From Phycisphaerales bacterium (GTDB lineage Bacteria; Planctomycetota; Phycisphaerae; Phycisphaerales; UBA1924): DNA of 56,164 nucleotides. The notes beneath the pieces were generated by a model. That model worked only from the letters and a program-made list of their open reading frames with translations. It ran no database searches and was not told the origin of the DNA. The number at the start of each line of letters is the position of its first letter. Position 1 is the stretch's first letter. Below, piece by piece: positions 8,691-16,842 of this stretch. The stretch lies in contig JAEUJD010000169.1 in assembly GCA_016793015.1 (NCBI GenBank), positions 1 through 56,164 of the forward strand, read 5' to 3'. Made by a program: the position numbers and the translations under genes.

Positions 8691-8978
8691 ATGCTTTTTA
8701 TGGTCATCGAGTGCTTCAAGCCCGGCAAGGGGGATGAAGTCGGCCTGCGTTTTAGGGACCGCGGCCGCATGATGCCCCCGGGCGTGCAGTACCAAGGAAG
8801 CTGGCTCGTACCCGAAACCGGAAGGTGCTTCCAAGTGATGGAGGCCCCGGATCGGGCACTCATCGAGGAATGGATCGGCAACTGGGCCGACCTCGTCGAT
8901 TTCGAGGTGATTCCGGTGGTCACTTCGGCGGAATACTGGAAGCTGAAGGCGGAGCAGGCCAGCAAAGCCAAGTCCTGA
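8691..8978 (+). CDS. DUF3303 domain-containing small protein
   Basis: This 95-residue protein recalls the DUF3303 family, with MLFMVIECFKPG at the start, GRMMPPGVQY, CFQVMEAPD and WADLVDFEVIPV. The fold is probably a ferredoxin-like dimeric alpha/beta barrel, and no enzymatic role is established. I chose the ATG at 8691 because the family begins there; an in-frame upstream start at 8667 would add eight unconserved residues. An ATG at 8700 is also possible. No good ribosome binding site is seen. It follows the SWIM gene by 33 nt on the same strand, but a functional link is not evident. Confidence 0.85.
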   Translation: MLFMVIECFKPGKGDEVGLRFRDRGRMMPPGVQYQGSWLVPETGRCFQVMEAPDRALIEEWIGNWADLVDFEVIPVVTSAEYWKLKAEQASKAKS

Positions 8979-9348
8979 CCGATCCCGAACTTGCACGCCT
9001 CCCCCGTCGGAGGGGTGGCTTCCACGTCCTGTCCTTCCTAGACTTCCTCCCACTTTGGAGCCGACCGCGACGGAAGCCAGCCGAGGAGCCGGGTTTACCC
9101 GGGATCTTGGATCAAGGCCGAGGCGCGGTTTGGGGCTTTTCTATCGCGGCTGATGGAAAGTCCAGCTCCCGCTCGAGACGCAAGTTTCGGGCACTTGTTG
9201 CCGCGGCTTCCGCGCCTTGCGATTTTTTCGCCGGGGACGGGACCGCGAATGGTCCGTCCGCTGGTCGCCTCCGCCCTGCTTCAGGTCGGTTGGCATGCAA
9301 GGAGTCTTTGTCGGAAGCCCCACCACCAGTCCGCGAAACGCGAATTAC
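8979..9348. other. 370-bp non-coding gap before tRNA-Gln
   Basis: No convincing gene is seen on either strand. Soon after the DUF3303 stop lies a CCTCC...GGAGG hairpin (about 8999-9015), possibly a terminator without a U-tract. A second short palindrome, CCGGGTTTACCCGG, lies at about 9090-9104. The stretch around 9150 has a passing resemblance to a bacterial RNase P RNA core block, but the rest of that RNA is missing. The tRNA promoter should lie in the last 60 bases; no clear -35/-10 pair was found. Confidence 0.4.
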
Positions 9349-9419
9349 TGGGCGATGGTGTAACGGTAGCACAGCAGATTTTGGTTCTGTTTGTCAAGGT
9401 TCGAATCCTTGTCGCCCAG
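9349..9419 (+). tRNA. tRNA-Gln(UUG)
   Basis: A 71-nt cloverleaf. The acceptor stem is TGGGCGA/TCGCCCA. The anticodon stem GCAGA/TCTGT holds loop TTTTGGT (anticodon TTG). The T-arm is CAAGG-TTCGAAT-CCTTG, with discriminator G. The 5' U-A closing pair is typical of tRNA-Gln. CCA is not encoded. Confidence 0.96.
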
Positions 9420-9472
9420 CTTCTTTTTCGGGCTCGCGCTCCGAGCGCTGCCAATCCCGTGTCAATACAACG

Positions 9473-10279
9473 ATGAGCACTTCATCCCTCAACTCCGCAC
9501 CTTCCGCCATCATCCTTGCCGCCGGCAAGGGCACGCGCATGAAGAGCGATCTGCCGAAGGTCGTTCATCCGATCGGCGGCCGGCCGATGGTCTGCGCTGT
9601 GGTCGATGCCTGCCTTGCCGCGGGATGCAAACGCATCGTCGCGGTGGTGGGATATAAGCAGGAGGATGTTCGTGCCGCCCTCAAGGGCTACGACGTCGAG
9701 TTTGCGGTGCAGGAACCCCAATTCGGAACCGGCCACGCCGTGCAGTGTTCCGAAGAGATTTTCAAGACCGCGGGTTATCCGGGAGACACCTTCGTCCTCT
9801 GCGGCGACGGCCCCCTGATCCGCCTCGCGACACTCGAAAAGGTGCTCACACGCCATCGCGAGAAGCATGCGAGCGCAACGCTCGCGACGGCACTGCTCGA
9901 TGATGCGACGGGGTACGGTCGAATTTGGCGTGGTGCCGACGGCCGCTTCAAGGCGATCGTCGAACAGAAGAACTGCACCCCCGAGCAGCTCGCGATCAAG
10001 GAAGTGAATCCCTCGTACTACTGCTTCAACACGGCGGACCTTTTCCGTTCGCTCAAGAACGTGACGCGAAATCCCGTCAGCGGCGAGTACTACCTGACCG
10101 ACACGTTGAGCCTGCTGCTCACCGAAGGCAAGCCGGTCGAAGTGATCGAGGCCGTGCCGCCCGAAGATGTGCTCAGCATCAACACGCTCGAAGATCTCGC
10201 AAAGGTCGATGCGATCTACCGCTCGCGTCCGGCCATCAAAGCCCCAACCCAGAACCTTGCCACGGGAGCCGCTCGATGA
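9473..10279 (+). CDS. glmU: GlmU-type N-acetylglucosamine-1-phosphate uridylyltransferase (single domain)
   Basis: This 268-residue nucleotidyltransferase would make UDP-GlcNAc from UTP and GlcNAc-1-P for peptidoglycan and lipid A. AAGKGTRMKSDLPKVVHP near residue 16 is the nucleotide-binding signature. PQFGTGHAV, LCGDGPLI and the late NTLEDLAKVD follow in GlmU order. The protein stops where E. coli GlmU would begin its hexapeptide-repeat acetyltransferase domain, so it is the uridylyltransferase half only. GlcN-1-P acetylation must be done elsewhere. The ATG is chosen because the family motif begins shortly after it; the frame is open further upstream through the tRNA. Its stop overlaps the prs start by ATGA. 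The glmU-prs-rplY-pth order is the classical one. Confidence 0.88.
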   Translation: MSTSSLNSAPSAIILAAGKGTRMKSDLPKVVHPIGGRPMVCAVVDACLAAGCKRIVAVVGYKQEDVRAALKGYDVEFAVQEPQFGTGHAVQCSEEIFKTAGYPGDTFVLCGDGPLIRLATLEKVLTRHREKHASATLATALLDDATGYGRIWRGADGRFKAIVEQKNCTPEQLAIKEVNPSYYCFNTADLFRSLKNVTRNPVSGEYYLTDTLSLLLTEGKPVEVIEAVPPEDVLSINTLEDLAKVDAIYRSRPAIKAPTQNLATGAAR

Positions 10280-11259
10280 ATCACGGCGCGAACGGCGAAC
10301 TCAAGATCTTCGCGGGCCGATCGAGCAAGGTGCTCGCCGAGCGCATGTGCGCTCATCTGAAGATGGATCTGGGCGCGTCGCACACCGTCGTCTTCCCCGA
10401 CGGTGAGGTGCTCGTCAAGCTCGAAGAGGACGTTCGCGGGCGCGACTGCTACATCGTCATCTCGACGTGCGCGCCGGTGAACGACAACCTGATGGAGCTG
10501 CTGACGTTCATCGACTGCCTGCGCCGGGCCTCGGCCGCCCGCGTGACGGTCGTGACTCCGTACTTTGGTTACGCCCGTCAGGATCGCAAAGACGAAGGCC
10601 GCGTGCCGATCACGGCCACGCTGGTCGCAAACATCATCACCGCTGCCGGCGCCGATCGCGTGCTCGCGGTCGATCTGCACGCGGCGCAGATCCAGGGCTT
10701 CTTCGATCTGCCGGTGGACCACCTCTCGGCCACGCCGGTCTTCCTCGAGTACTTCACGAGCATCCGGAAGGAACTCGGCGATCTGTGCCTCGTCAGCCCC
10801 GACGTCGGAAACGTCAAGGTTTCGGAGGGCATGGCTAACCTGCTCGGTGGCGACCTGGCGATCATCAACAAGCGTCGCCTCAGCGGCTCGACCGTTGTCA
10901 CCGGCAACCTGATCGGCTCGGTCGAAGGCAAGACCGTTCTGATGTTCGACGACATGATTTCGACGGCCGGGACCGTCATCGAAGCCGCCAAACTCGTCAA
11001 AGCCCGCGGCGCGAAACAGGTGATTGCCGCCGCGACGCACGGCGTGCTCGTCGGCCCCGCGCTCGAACGCCTCGCGGCAGACGAAATTTCGCGAGTCGTC
11101 GTCACCAACACGATCCCGCAGGGCGAGCGGGTCGCCCCGATCAAGCACAAACTGGTCGAGCTCTGCGTCAGCAAGCTGCTGGGCGAGGCCATCAACCGGA
11201 TTCACAACAACCAGTCGGTCTCGGCCCTGTTCCAGAAGAACGCCGGCACCAAGAGATAG
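10276..11259 (+). CDS. prs: Ribose-phosphate pyrophosphokinase (PRPP synthetase)
   Basis: This 327-residue class I PRPP synthetase converts ribose-5-phosphate and ATP to PRPP, the precursor of nucleotides, His and Trp. TVVFPDGEVLVKL, PYFGYARQDRKDEGR (catalytic flexible loop), DLHAAQIQGFF, SPDVGNVK and the PRPP-binding VLMFDDMISTAGT are all present and in order. The length is normal. Translation is coupled to glmU by a 4-nt overlap. It lies in the cytoplasm and probably works as a hexamer. Confidence 0.97.
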   Translation: MNHGANGELKIFAGRSSKVLAERMCAHLKMDLGASHTVVFPDGEVLVKLEEDVRGRDCYIVISTCAPVNDNLMELLTFIDCLRRASAARVTVVTPYFGYARQDRKDEGRVPITATLVANIITAAGADRVLAVDLHAAQIQGFFDLPVDHLSATPVFLEYFTSIRKELGDLCLVSPDVGNVKVSEGMANLLGGDLAIINKRRLSGSTVVTGNLIGSVEGKTVLMFDDMISTAGTVIEAAKLVKARGAKQVIAAATHGVLVGPALERLAADEISRVVVTNTIPQGERVAPIKHKLVELCVSKLLGEAINRIHNNQSVSALFQKNAGTKR

Positions 11260-11322
11260 TTTTCACAACACAAAAAGTTCCAGACACACAGTCATCGAAC
11301 CAGTTTAGAAAGGACCCGACTC

Positions 11323-12117
11323 ATGCTTCAGAAGACCCCAGTGCTCCAGGCTCAAAATCGCGACCAGACCGGCACCCGCTACTGCCAGCGCATCCGCTCC
11401 AAGGGCCAGTTGCCCGCGGTTGTTTACGGCCACAAGCAGGCGCCCGTTTCGATCGTCCTGAACTTCAAGGAAGCCGTCAGCCACTTCAACAAGGGCGAGA
11501 AGATCTTCCGCCTCGGCTTCGATGGCTCGAAGGAAAAGGACGGCGGCCAGGTCGTCCTTCTTAAGGACCTCCAGTTCGATCACCTCGGCACCAACGTCGT
11601 CCACGCCGACTTCGCCCGCGTCGATCTCAACGAGAAGATCCGCACCCGCGTCGCGATCCACCTCGTCGGCGAGGCCAAGGGCCTCAAGACCGCCGGCGCG
11701 ATTCTCATGCACCCGACCAACGAAGTCGTCGTCGAGTGCTTGGTCACCGAACTCCCCGAATTCATCGAAGTCGAGATCGGTGATCTCGATGTCGATCAGC
11801 AGATCAACGCCGGCCAGGTCAAGCTGCCCAGCGGCAACATCAAGATGATCACCGACTCGCACTCGATCGTCGCTCAGATCGTCATCCAGCAGGAAATCGT
11901 CGTTGGCGAAGCGACCGCAGCCGACGCGACCGCTGCCGGCCCCGAAGTCCTCACCGCCAAGAAGGCCGAGGGCGAAGAAGGTGCCGCGGCTGCTGGTGCC
12001 AAGGGCGCTGCTCCGGCCAAGGGTGCTGCCCCCGCCAAGGGTGCGGCTCCGGCTGCCGGTGCGAAGGGCGCTGCGGCTCCTGCCGCCAAGCCCGCTGGCG
12101 GCGCAGCCAAGAAGTAA
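11323..12117 (+). CDS. rplY: 50S ribosomal protein L25 (CTC/TL5 type)
   Basis: This 264-residue protein has an N-terminal 5S-rRNA-binding L25 domain (residues ~5-95) with the motif LPAVVYGHKQAPV, and then the TL5/CTC beta domain to about residue 185. The last ~70 residues are a low-complexity Ala/Lys/Pro/Gly tail with repeats of KGAAPA, much longer than in E. coli. AGAAAGGA eight bases before the ATG is a strong ribosome binding site. It sits between prs and pth as in many bacteria. Confidence 0.95.
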   Translation: MLQKTPVLQAQNRDQTGTRYCQRIRSKGQLPAVVYGHKQAPVSIVLNFKEAVSHFNKGEKIFRLGFDGSKEKDGGQVVLLKDLQFDHLGTNVVHADFARVDLNEKIRTRVAIHLVGEAKGLKTAGAILMHPTNEVVVECLVTELPEFIEVEIGDLDVDQQINAGQVKLPSGNIKMITDSHSIVAQIVIQQEIVVGEATAADATAAGPEVLTAKKAEGEEGAAAAGAKGAAPAKGAAPAKGAAPAAGAKGAAAPAAKPAGGAAKK

Positions 12118-12146
12118 GTTGGGAAGTACGCCAAGAAGCAATCCCC

Positions 12147-12857
12147 ATGAAGCTCATCGTCGGCCTCGGCAATCCCGGTCCCGAATACGCCAGAACGCGG
12201 CACAACGCCGGGTTCCTGGTGATGGACCGCCTTGCAGACACGCACGCCAAGGGTGTGGCGGGGGGCGCGATTCCCAAATCGCGATTCCAGGCGATGACCG
12301 TGGAGGCCGACATCGGTTCGGAAAAGTGCGTCTTCATGAAGCCCATGACCTTCATGAACCTTTCCGGCAGAGCGGTGAGCGAGGCGATCCGCTTCTTCAA
12401 GCTTCAACCCGCGACCGATCTGCTCGTCGTTGTGGACGATTTCTACCTCCCGGTAGGTTCGGTCCGCATCCGCGAAGCCGGCGGCACGGGTGGGCACAAC
12501 GGGCTCTCCAGCATCGATCAGGCGCTCGGCAACGGTCTCTATCCGCGCGTGCGTGTCGGTGTTGGCGAGCGTCCAAACGGCGGCAAGCCCGCAAACTGGG
12601 ATCAGGCGGATTACGTCCTGTCCAAGTTCTCGGAAGACGAATGGTCGGAGATGCAACCGGCCTTCGATCGCGCCGCCAAAGCGTCCGAAACCTTTGCCCG
12701 CCGCGGCCTCGCGGCGGCCATGAACGAGTTCAACGGCAATGCCCAGGCGCATCGTGAGCGTCAGGCATCCAAAGTCAGTCCGGACAGCCCGCGCAGCGCG
12801 AGCGGTCCTTCCACAAATCAGTCCTCAACGCAGTCCTCATCAAAGAAAGCGGAGTAA
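12147..12857 (+). CDS. pth: Peptidyl-tRNA hydrolase
   Basis: This 236-residue enzyme cleaves peptidyl-tRNA released by drop-off. The N-terminus has GLGNPGPEYARTRHNAGF with the catalytic His in TRHN. MKPMTFMNLSG, VVVDDFYLPVG (catalytic Asp) and GTGGHNGLSSI follow. The enzyme domain ends near residue 190. A Ser/Ala-rich, probably disordered tail of about 40 residues follows (SSTQSSSKKAE at the end). Its stop is 4 nt before rpsF, so the two are co-translated. Confidence 0.96.
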   Translation: MKLIVGLGNPGPEYARTRHNAGFLVMDRLADTHAKGVAGGAIPKSRFQAMTVEADIGSEKCVFMKPMTFMNLSGRAVSEAIRFFKLQPATDLLVVVDDFYLPVGSVRIREAGGTGGHNGLSSIDQALGNGLYPRVRVGVGERPNGGKPANWDQADYVLSKFSEDEWSEMQPAFDRAAKASETFARRGLAAAMNEFNGNAQAHRERQASKVSPDSPRSASGPSTNQSSTQSSSKKAE

Positions 12858-12861
12858 TCAC

Positions 12862-13296
12862 ATGCCAGGCAAGCGAATCTATCAGTACGAAGCCATGTTC
12901 CTGTTCGGCCAATCGACCGCGGCGGACCTCGCCGGCTGTGTGGCCCACCTCAACGAGATCTTCGCCCGCGCTCAGGCCGAGATCGTCGCGATGCGCAAGT
13001 GGGACGACCGCCGCCTCGCCTACGAGATCGCCGGCCAGAAGCGCGGCACGTACATCCTCGTCTACTTCAAGGCCCCCAACGAGTCGATGCTCGGCTTCGA
13101 CCGCGACTGCAACCTGTCGGAGAAGATCCTCCGCCACCTGCTGATCCGCGCCGACTACATGACCATCGAGCAGATGCAGGCGACTGATGCCCGCCGCGAG
13201 CTCGAACTCGAAGCCAAGATGCGCGCCGAAAAGCCCCAGACCCCCGAAGCAACCGCCGAGCCGGTCGCAGCGTCGGCCGACGGCGAACAGGCCTGA
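12862..13296 (+). CDS. rpsF: 30S ribosomal protein S6
   Basis: This 144-residue protein has the S6 fold in residues ~6-105: YEAMFLFGQ at the N-terminus, MRKWDDRRLAYEIAGQKRGTY, then LSEKILRHLLIRAD. A Glu/Ala/Pro-rich tail follows. The ATG after AGCGGAG lies 4 nt behind pth. The rpsF-ssb-rplI order is typical of the S6 operon, but rpsR (S18) is not between ssb and rplI here. Confidence 0.95.
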   Translation: MPGKRIYQYEAMFLFGQSTAADLAGCVAHLNEIFARAQAEIVAMRKWDDRRLAYEIAGQKRGTYILVYFKAPNESMLGFDRDCNLSEKILRHLLIRADYMTIEQMQATDARRELELEAKMRAEKPQTPEATAEPVAASADGEQA

Positions 13297-13332
13297 TTCA
13301 GGAGGCTTTCGCGGCAGGTTGATCCGGGATTT

Positions 13333-13406
13333 GCCTCGGCTTGCGTCCGAGGCGGATTCCTAATATACTCCGAACACGCAACGGCCCGGGTGCCTGCTCC
13401 CGGGCC
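13333..13406 (+). promoter_or_regulatory. Intergenic promoter and hairpins before ssb
   Basis: A GCCTCGG/CCGAGGC stem (13333-13339/13347-13353) follows rpsF. TTGCGT (13341-13346) and TATACT (13364-13369), 17 bp apart, form a plausible -35/-10 pair for ssb. Just after the expected start is a perfect 8-bp hairpin, GGCCCGGG (13383-13390)/CCCGGGCC (13399-13406). It may stabilise or attenuate the ssb message. Confidence 0.5.
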
Positions 13407-13438
13407 ACTTTCTTGATCTGTGCTGAGAAGGAGATCGA

Positions 13439-13921
13439 ATGGCAACTTCATTGAATCGCGTGCTGCTGATGGGCAACCTGACCCGTGATGTCGAACTGCG
13501 TGCAGTGGGTGGCAGTGGGCAGCAGGTGGCCAATGTGGGTCTTGCGCTCAACCGGTCGTTCACGACCGCGAGCGGCGAGAAACGGGACGAAGTGACCTTT
13601 GTCGATTGCGAAGCGTGGGGTAAGACCGCCGAAGTCATGCAGAAATACCTCGGCAAGGGCCGGCAGGTCTGCATTGAAGGGCGGCTCAAACTCGACACCT
13701 GGGACGACAAAACCACAGGCAAGAAGCAGTCGAAGCTCAAGGTTGTCATCGAGAGCTTCTACTTCGCCGACAGCAAGGGCGGCGGTTCTCCGGGCGGCGG
13801 CGGTGGGGGTGGCGGCTCTTCGTACAACGACGAAGACAGCCAGCCTCAGGTCAATACCCGACCCGCAAATCGTGCGGCCCCGAGCGCTGCTCCGATGGGC
13901 GACGACGATATTCCGTTCTAA
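13439..13921 (+). CDS. ssb: Single-stranded DNA-binding protein
   Basis: This 160-residue SSB has an OB fold in residues ~1-112: NRVLLMGNLTRDVELR, FVDCEAWGKTAEVM and YLGKGRQVCIEGRLK. A Gly-rich linker then leads to the terminal acidic tip DDDIPF, which recruits repair and replication partners. GAAGGAGATCG before the ATG is a good ribosome binding site. It lies in the ribosomal S6 block, as in many bacteria. Confidence 0.97.
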   Translation: MATSLNRVLLMGNLTRDVELRAVGGSGQQVANVGLALNRSFTTASGEKRDEVTFVDCEAWGKTAEVMQKYLGKGRQVCIEGRLKLDTWDDKTTGKKQSKLKVVIESFYFADSKGGGSPGGGGGGGGSSYNDEDSQPQVNTRPANRAAPSAAPMGDDDIPF

Positions 13922-14069
13922 TATCCACCCCTTCAAAGGACCCGGTCGGGTGCGTGTTGAACGCCACAGGCAGGGATGACAATTTCAGATTTCGCGTTGG
14001 GGCGGTCTCGGCTTGTTGCTGCAGACTGCTCCTAACTCCACCCGGGTCACCGGGCGAAAGGACAGCGGC

Positions 14070-14795
14070 ATGAACAAGAACGTAAAACTGCTTTTGACCG
14101 ACAACGTCGAAGCCCTCGGCATCGTGGGCGACGTGGTCAACGTGCGTACCGGCTACGCCCGTAACTTCCTCCTGCCCCGCAATCTCGCGACGCAGCCGAG
14201 CGAAGAAAAGATCAAGGCCCTGGCCGCCAAGCGCGCCGAGGCCGAGAAGCAGATCGCGGCCCAGCGCAAGCAGCGCGAACAGCTCAGCGAGAAGCTCCAG
14301 GGCGTCGAGATCCACCTCACCAAGTCGTGCAACGACCAGGGCATCCTGTACGGCGCGATCACCCAGCAGGACATCGCGGCCGAGCTCAACAAGATGGGCC
14401 ATGCCGTCAAGCCCCGCGACGTCCGCCTCACCCAGGCGATCAAGCGGATCGACAGCTACGACGTCCACGTCAAGCTCGACAACGACCTCGACTCGACTCT
14501 CAAGCTCTGGGTTGTTTCGGATCGCCCGCTCGATCTCAAGAAGGATCAGCCGAGCGAAGCCGCGGCCTCCGTACACGCGGCTCCGGCCCCGACCGAAGGC
14601 TCCTCAACAGAAGCCGCTCCGGCCGACGGCAAGAAGAAGGCTCGCAAGGAAGGCGAAGAGGCCAAGGCCGAAAACAAGCCCAAGTCCGGCTTCGGCAGCG
14701 GCCCGAGCGAGAAGCCCGCAGGCTTCGACGCCCCGCGGCCCCGGCGCGAAGGCCGCGATGGCAAGGACGGCAAGAAGGGTGCGAAGTCCCGCTGA
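14070..14795 (+). CDS. rplI: 50S ribosomal protein L9 with long C-terminal tail
   Basis: This 241-residue protein shows the L9 N-terminal rRNA-binding motif (LLLTDNVEALGIVGDVVNV, then GYARNFLLPRN), the long connecting helix (IKALAAKRAEAEKQ) and the C-terminal RNA-binding lobe to about residue 150. Another ~90 Lys/Glu/Ala/Gly-rich residues follow that typical L9 lacks. The ATG at 14070 is set by the family N-terminus. The gene is followed by a strong terminator. Confidence 0.95.
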   Translation: MNKNVKLLLTDNVEALGIVGDVVNVRTGYARNFLLPRNLATQPSEEKIKALAAKRAEAEKQIAAQRKQREQLSEKLQGVEIHLTKSCNDQGILYGAITQQDIAAELNKMGHAVKPRDVRLTQAIKRIDSYDVHVKLDNDLDSTLKLWVVSDRPLDLKKDQPSEAAASVHAAPAPTEGSSTEAAPADGKKKARKEGEEAKAENKPKSGFGSGPSEKPAGFDAPRPRREGRDGKDGKKGAKSR

Positions 14796-14880
14796 TAAAG
14801 GCTTCGTGATCTCCCACCTTTGATTGCCGGCCTTCAGTGGCTGGCCGTCCCTGGCCGGACAACAACGTGAATGCTAGAGA

Positions 14881-14905
14881 AAAGCCCCCGGAGTTCGGGG
14901 GCTTT
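14881..14905. terminator. Bidirectional intrinsic terminator
   Basis: A perfect 10-bp stem AAAGCCCCCG (14881-14890)/CGGGGGCTTT (14896-14905) with a 5-nt loop is followed by T's on the plus strand and, because of preceding A's, on the minus strand too. It separates convergent rplI (+) and the CvpA-like gene (-). Confidence 0.93.
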
Positions 14906-14967
14906 TTCATGCGAAGGGATTTTTGGAGACCTCGGTGACCGCGCCCGGGTGGCCGCCCGGCGATGTG

Positions 14968-16818
14968 CTACCGCTGTTCGGTCGTCATCTTGACCGGCGG
15001 GATGAACTTGGCGATGAGCTTGTTGCCGACGCCCCAGCCGACGATCTCCGAACCCATGCTCGGAGCGAACACAAGCTTCAGCCGCTTGTCGGGGCTGCTG
15101 CGTGAGACACCCGGCAGGTCGCTGGCGACCGACTGGATCGGTTCACCGACGATGTAGCGTACCTCGACCCGCTGGGGATCCTGGAAGACGTAACCAACCG
15201 CGTCGTATCGAACGCCGTTCGAATCAATGACGAACGGAGCGGGCGGTACCGACGTGTCGTTCTGGGCTTCGCGCGCCGCCGAGCCGGTGAGGCCCGCCTC
15301 GCCACGATCCGCACCAACTTCGATCATCAGCAGGCCGACCTGATCGGGCGGCGCGAAGCGGTCAACGCGAAGATTCTGATCAACGCCGCGATTCTGCGTG
15401 TCCTTTGGAGTCAGTGTTGTCTTGCCGCTGATAATGCGGCCGTTGGTGACTGTGATGCCCGAGCCAAGCGTGCCGTCCTGGAGCACCAGGCCGATCTGAT
15501 TCGTCGGGGCGATACCCGTTGCCTGGGCCGCGTCGGCACCCATCGTGATGGTGACGGCCATGCTCTCGTCGAGCTTGCCGCCGGCCTTGCCGGAGGTCAA
15601 TTGGCCGCCGGCGATCAGTGCGTCGCGATTCGCGCGGGTTTCAAACTCGACAGGCTTCAACTTGTCGTCGGATTCGTCGAAGCGAACGCGCGTGCCCTTC
15701 AGGTACATCCCGATCGGAGTTTGGTCCGCAGGGACCAGGAACTCAAAGGCCCAGTTGGATTCAGAGTCGCCGCCCAGTGAAGCAAGGAAGGTGTCCTTGG
15801 CGTCGTACCGGAAGCGTGCAATGGCGATCTTGCCGGCCTCGGCCTTGGTGACGACCGCGCTCGGGAAAACAAAGTGCATCTCGCCCGAGGCGTCCTGCGT
15901 GAGCAGGTACAACTGACCGTTTCCGATGATGACCTGGCCGCTGGTTCGTTCCTTTGATCCGGCGCGGAACTTGACGATGACGCCGTGCAGCTTGGCATCC
16001 TTCGAGGGCGATTCGCCGTCGAAGAGCTTGATGTTCTGCGCAGTCGGGTCCAGGGCGTCGGCCTTGAGGTCGTTCGGATCGCCCTTGGGTGCCGCCGGTG
16101 CTGCAACCCCGGGAGCGGCCTTGGGTGCCGCGGGCGCGTGGAGCTTCGCCGGATCGAGCACATAACGGCCGACGATCTCAAAGTCCTTCCGAGCGAGTGA
16201 ATTGCGGGCGGTTCCTCCGCCGAAGCTCGCGCGCGTCGTCGCGGCAAAGACCGCCGGATCCGGATTCCATGTCGACAGCGGATCGGAACTCGAGAATGTG
16301 CCGTGGCTGAGGCGGGAGTAGATCCCCGCCGTGATGCGATCGGTGGGCACCCAGAGCGCCGCACCCCGCTGCACGTTGCCGGCTGCGTCGCTCGCGATCG
16401 CCTCGTAGCCCCAGGCGTCGGTACCGACGCGCATTCCAGACAAAGTGAGCACGCTGATGCCCGAGATGATCGTGCCGGAGATGAGACCAAAGAGCGAACC
16501 GACGATCCAGTCGCCGGCGGGCGAGAATTTCAGGTTCTTGCGAATCAATGAGTCGGTGATCGCCCGGAGAATCCCGAGCGCGAGTCCGAACGGGATGGCA
16601 AGGCCAGCGCCCCAGGCGATGTCCGCCATCAGCGAACTCATGCCGCGCGAACCGGCGGAGTTGATCAGCCAGGTCGCCACGTGCTCCCAAAGGCCAAACG
16701 CGATCGCGCCGGCGAACACAACACAGACGCAGTTGAGCAGAGAAGAGAAGCCGCCGCGGGCGCCCCAGGCGTACGCAACGCCTCCGAGGATCGCGATGGC
16801 GAGAATGTTCATAATCAT
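14968..16818 (-). CDS. CvpA-like membrane protein with large extracytoplasmic region
   Basis: This 616-residue protein starts with about four hydrophobic helices within residues 1-130 (NILAIAILGGVAYAWGARGG; VVFAGAIAFGLWEHV; GLAIPFGLALGILRAI; IVGSLFGLISGTIISGISVL), the layout of CvpA/colicin-V-production proteins. A soluble part follows. It includes an Ala/Pro linker near 230-250 and a ~360-residue domain of beta-rich appearance that I do not recognise. The ATG has GGAG nine bases upstream. It lies 24 nt behind the gspE-like gene, and both are downstream of pilT, suggesting an envelope or pilus role. That role is inferred from position only. Confidence 0.6.
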   Translation of the reverse strand: MIMNILAIAILGGVAYAWGARGGFSSLLNCVCVVFAGAIAFGLWEHVATWLINSAGSRGMSSLMADIAWGAGLAIPFGLALGILRAITDSLIRKNLKFSPAGDWIVGSLFGLISGTIISGISVLTLSGMRVGTDAWGYEAIASDAAGNVQRGAALWVPTDRITAGIYSRLSHGTFSSSDPLSTWNPDPAVFAATTRASFGGGTARNSLARKDFEIVGRYVLDPAKLHAPAAPKAAPGVAAPAAPKGDPNDLKADALDPTAQNIKLFDGESPSKDAKLHGVIVKFRAGSKERTSGQVIIGNGQLYLLTQDASGEMHFVFPSAVVTKAEAGKIAIARFRYDAKDTFLASLGGDSESNWAFEFLVPADQTPIGMYLKGTRVRFDESDDKLKPVEFETRANRDALIAGGQLTSGKAGGKLDESMAVTITMGADAAQATGIAPTNQIGLVLQDGTLGSGITVTNGRIISGKTTLTPKDTQNRGVDQNLRVDRFAPPDQVGLLMIEVGADRGEAGLTGSAAREAQNDTSVPPAPFVIDSNGVRYDAVGYVFQDPQRVEVRYIVGEPIQSVASDLPGVSRSSPDKRLKLVFAPSMGSEIVGWGVGNKLIAKFIPPVKMTTEQR

Positions 16819-16842
16819 GCTTGAGTCTCCGAGCGAACTGGA

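Noticed and set aside
9140..9348. Resemblance to the RNase P RNA core (GGAAAGTCC-type block)
   Set aside because: Only one short block matches. The partner pairing regions and the 3' ACAGAA-type segment are missing, and the gap is too short with tRNA-Gln following.
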